Shown one piece after another: positions 7,871 to 9,682 of a stretch of DNA of 9,682 nt. Within the stretch, counting starts at the first letter, position 1. The number at the start of each line of letters is the position of its first letter. The notes below the pieces were generated by a model. That model made no database searches, had not been told where the DNA came from, and saw nothing but the letters and a program-made list of their open reading frames with translations. The stretch comes from Dasania sp051277005 (GTDB lineage Bacteria > Pseudomonadota > Gammaproteobacteria > Pseudomonadales > Dasaniaceae). The stretch spans positions 1 through 9,682 of the forward strand of contig JBNMPS010000111.1 of the NCBI GenBank assembly GCA_051277005.1. Direction: 5' to 3'. A program made the translations under genes and the position numbers.

Positions 7871-9388
7871 ATGAAACGTTCTATCCGCACGATTAGGTCC
7901 TGCACCCTTGCCATCGCAATATCTTCAGTACTAACTGCCTGCAACAGTAAGCAAACCGATCCCAATATAAGCAATTCTGAGCCCATGGCTACCAAGCCAA
8001 TAGCCACAGAACTGTCAACAACGGTCACACCTTGGCAGCTGCCGGCACCACCACCCAATTACCATGGCCCACTGTTTGCGCTAAACCACGACTACCCTTC
8101 GGCAGCCCAACCACCATCACCCGCACCATGGCGAGAAGCCATCAACAACAAAACCATCAACACCGGCAATGCCGCCGCCTACCTGAATGCTTTAAAAGCG
8201 CATCTCAGTAAAGATATGCAAACTCTCATTTATGATTATGCAAATTGGCAAGCCAACTCGGGCTGGTATAACCAACCTTGGCTCAGCCAAATACGCGACC
8301 CCATTCGTGGCAGTTACATCGGCTCATCCTTCCCGCCCGCCATGTTCCCACAATCTAAGCTTTCGGCAGCAATGACAACACATGTGGCTGTTTATTATGA
8401 TGCGGTGGCCGCAGCAAGCTTACATAAAGTATGGGGCACATCGGGCATGAATCCTCTACCAGGCCTTGAAATGGGCGGCGTTCAATTCCCCGAAGGCGGT
8501 ATTATTATTAAACCGGCGTTTACCACGGCCAATGCCAACACCTGGCCACCGATGGCTGGCGCCTATCCCGTAACGATTTATTCAACCAAAGCGGGTAGCG
8601 ATAACCCCCAGATGATGCAGGTACAACTGTTTCAATTCGACATTATCGTTAAAGACAGCGCCTCCTCGCCCGAAAGCCAGTGGGTATTTGCCACCTTAGT
8701 TTATGACCCCAGTGCCGAGGGCGAGAATTGGGACAAGATGGTGCCACTGGGAGCCATGTGGGGGAATGATCCAAGCGTCAACTCACCCACATTTTGCAAC
8801 TACTTAGTAGAGGGTGATTGCCCCGCACTTTCTGAAACCTGGATTAATCCAAACGCACCACTCTACGCCAAAGAAACACTAGGCTGGGGTGGACGCCTAT
8901 CAGGCCCCAATGATGGCGCGGTGGATATTGATGCGGTAGTGCTGCAAGCCGATGGTAGCCTCGAACAAGTGGCACCAAAACGTTATGCCATGTCATCTTG
9001 TATGGGCTGTCATGGCTCTGCCGAATACACGATGAAAACTTTCTTATTACCCTCTCCCTCAATTTGCAGTGGCGATAGCTGTACACCGACATTTGCGCTT
9101 TGCGATCAATCCGCACCGCCATCCTGCAAGATTGTCCCACCCTCCACCGATGGTGATTTAGAATTAGTTTATCATCAAACCGGTACGCCACAATTTATGC
9201 CTTGGTTTCAAAACCGCCCCGGCAATGTGCCACAAAATGAAGGCCAAATAGCCTTGGACTATGCCATGAATTACGCGTTTAAATCACTGCCCGCCTGGTA
9301 TAACAATACCCAAACAGGTCCCGCGATAAACTTTACCGGCGACGCCAGAAACTACCGAGGCCTAGACCCGCTAAGAGACGATAAGTAA
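7871..9388 (+). CDS. Monoheme c-type cytochrome-like lipoprotein, unnamed family
   Basis: A 505-residue exported protein. Residues 1-23 form a basic start (MKRSIRTIR) and a hydrophobic segment ending in the lipobox LTAC, so C24 should be acylated and the protein membrane-anchored, facing the periplasm or outside. N25 after the cysteine is not an inner-membrane Asp signal. Residues 25-62 are a low-complexity, later proline-rich linker. The body carries recurring-looking family motifs: FPEGGIIIKPAF, FQFDIIVKD, WGNDP (297-301) and GWGGRLSGPNDGA, followed by SSCMGCHG with one heme-c site C377-M-G-C380-H381. Candidate sixth ligands are M388, M443 and M466. Six further cysteines at 309, 317, 399, 404, 411 and 419 could form disulfides. 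RPGNVPQNEG and a LPAWY segment close the protein. I recall similar unnamed proteins with an SSCxxCHG site in other Proteobacteria but know no function or symbol. There is no oxidase, dehydrogenase subunit or cytochrome maturation gene beside it. It could carry electrons or act as a heme-dependent enzyme. Confidence 0.85.
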   Translation: MKRSIRTIRSCTLAIAISSVLTACNSKQTDPNISNSEPMATKPIATELSTTVTPWQLPAPPPNYHGPLFALNHDYPSAAQPPSPAPWREAINNKTINTGNAAAYLNALKAHLSKDMQTLIYDYANWQANSGWYNQPWLSQIRDPIRGSYIGSSFPPAMFPQSKLSAAMTTHVAVYYDAVAAASLHKVWGTSGMNPLPGLEMGGVQFPEGGIIIKPAFTTANANTWPPMAGAYPVTIYSTKAGSDNPQMMQVQLFQFDIIVKDSASSPESQWVFATLVYDPSAEGENWDKMVPLGAMWGNDPSVNSPTFCNYLVEGDCPALSETWINPNAPLYAKETLGWGGRLSGPNDGAVDIDAVVLQADGSLEQVAPKRYAMSSCMGCHGSAEYTMKTFLLPSPSICSGDSCTPTFALCDQSAPPSCKIVPPSTDGDLELVYHQTGTPQFMPWFQNRPGNVPQNEGQIALDYAMNYAFKSLPAWYNNTQTGPAINFTGDARNYRGLDPLRDDK

Positions 9389-9391
9389 GCC

Positions 9392-9429
9392 GTATGCGCT
9401 GCGTTAGCAACATCCATAGCAGCGCATAC
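9392..9429 (+). terminator. Hairpin downstream of the heme lipoprotein, likely terminator
   Basis: A perfect 11-bp inverted repeat, GTATGCGCTGC (9392-9402) and GCAGCGCATAC (9419-9429), with a 16-nt loop, starts 3 nt after the stop codon. The stem is GC-rich in its loop-proximal part. The following ATCTTCCC is only weakly U-rich, so intrinsic termination would be inefficient; it may instead protect the 3' end of the message. An arm this long is very unlikely by chance. Confidence 0.55.
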
Positions 9430-9486
9430 ATCTTCCCACCTATTAAGCCGTATAAAAACCAGTATGGATATTAATATGCCCTAACG

Positions 9487-9518
9487 CCCCCCCCATAACA
9501 CATACAAACATTCCCCCC
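9487..9518. repeat. Two cytosine runs (C8 and C6)
   Basis: C8 at 9487-9494 and C6 at 9513-9518 stand in a non-coding stretch, with CTAAC on the outer side of each run (CTAACG before the first, GCTAAC after the second). Such runs can slip in replication. Here no gene lies close enough to show a phase-variable role. Confidence 0.5.
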
Positions 9519-9524
9519 GCTAAC

Positions 9525-9578
9525 AATTAATGCCGCAGAGCCGGCAGAACAATTGTTGGCGATTCTGCCTCATTAATT
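9525..9578. repeat. Two-part inverted repeat upstream of the right-edge promoter
   Basis: An outer 8-bp stem AATTAATG (9525-9532) / CATTAATT (9571-9578) encloses an inner 7-bp stem GGCAGAA (9543-9549) / TTCTGCC (9563-9569). A 10-nt bulge sits on the left and one base on the right. An alternative inner pairing uses GCAGA (9535-9539) with TCTGC (9564-9568). The loop region contains the 10-bp palindrome AACAATTGTT (9548-9557 region). It could be an RNA structure, a cruciform, a weak bidirectional terminator or a set of operator sites. Confidence 0.4.
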
Positions 9579-9654
9579 TCATTCAGCACACACATTATCA
9601 ATCATTCCCACAACATTATTGATTAGGATATTTGCAGCCTGGTCCTTGGCTTTC

Positions 9655-9663
9655 TGCTAGAAT
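9655..9663 (+). promoter_or_regulatory. Extended -10 promoter for a gene beyond the right edge
   Basis: TGC-TAGAAT is an extended -10 element (TGn followed by 5 of 6 TATAAT matches). TTGCAG at 9632-9637 is the nearest -35-like hexamer but is 20 nt away, longer than usual, so recognition would rest on the extended -10. Transcription would start around 9670 and run out of the window; what it drives is unknown. Confidence 0.4.
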
Positions 9664-9682
9664 CACGCTCTTGCATAACTCT

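Noticed and set aside
7858..8058. Open frame on the minus strand opposite the start of the lipoprotein gene
   Set aside because: It is a shadow of the plus-strand gene, which has a signal peptide, lipobox and a strong ribosome site.
8844..9191. 115-codon open frame on the minus strand within the lipoprotein gene
   Set aside because: It lies antisense to the heme motif region and its translation is rich in Arg, His and Cys with no domain; it is a by-product of codon use in the real gene.
9386..9453. 10-nt direct repeat TAAGCCGTAT at 9386 and 9444, considered as an attachment site or target duplication
   Set aside because: The enclosed 48 nt contain only the terminator-like hairpin and no mobile gene; this is probably coincidence.
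1..9682. A defence island, phage remnant, CRISPR array or mobile element
   Set aside because: No transposase, integrase, Cas, toxin-antitoxin or restriction gene is visible, and there are no long or regularly spaced repeats.

Overview
The window looks like chromosome of a free-living, probably marine gammaproteobacterium of moderate GC. The strongest pointer is the 1631-residue NAD-dependent glutamate dehydrogenase of the large 180-kDa class, which closely follows the pattern of Pseudomonas/Shewanella-type enzymes. Sec and lipoprotein signals of Gram-negative type, and a lipid-anchored c-type cytochrome, fit this. The genus cannot be fixed from the sequence alone. I see no insertion sequence, CRISPR array, tRNA, rRNA or phage gene.

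Left part, all minus strand, read from right to left: a large glutamate dehydrogenase (2523-7418), a YdjM-like membrane metal-dependent hydrolase (1394-2449) and a TraB/GumN-family exported protein (493-1389). The last two are separated by 4 nt. The first two are separated by 73 nt, or by 7 nt if an upstream GTG is the real start. The three are probably one transcript from a promoter near 7493-7520. A 186-nt gap (307-492) with no convincing gene or terminator follows, then the first 102 codons of a NYN-domain (LabA/DUF88) protein that runs off the left edge.

Middle: a 452-nt divergent intergenic region (7419-7870). It holds a candidate promoter for the dehydrogenase, an extended -10 promoter for the rightward gene with a 7-bp inverted repeat across its elements, a further 21-bp dyad, and a foldable leader of about 130 nt ending in a strong ribosome binding site.

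Right part, plus strand: a 505-residue lipoprotein with one CxxCH heme site (7871-9388), a member of a conserved but unnamed family as far as I can tell. An 11-bp perfect hairpin lies 3 nt after its stop. The last 294 nt (9389-9682) have no ORF of note. They hold a C8 tract, a two-part inverted repeat (9525-9578) and an extended -10 promoter-like site (9655-9663) that probably serves a gene beyond the right edge.

Functionally, the dehydrogenase feeds glutamate carbon into the TCA cycle and yields NADH and ammonium. Nothing in the sequence ties the hydrolase, the TraB/GumN protein or the heme lipoprotein to that reaction, so joint function is only a possibility raised by position. I did not find a convincing new multi-gene system. 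The best leads are the unnamed heme lipoprotein and its structured upstream region.
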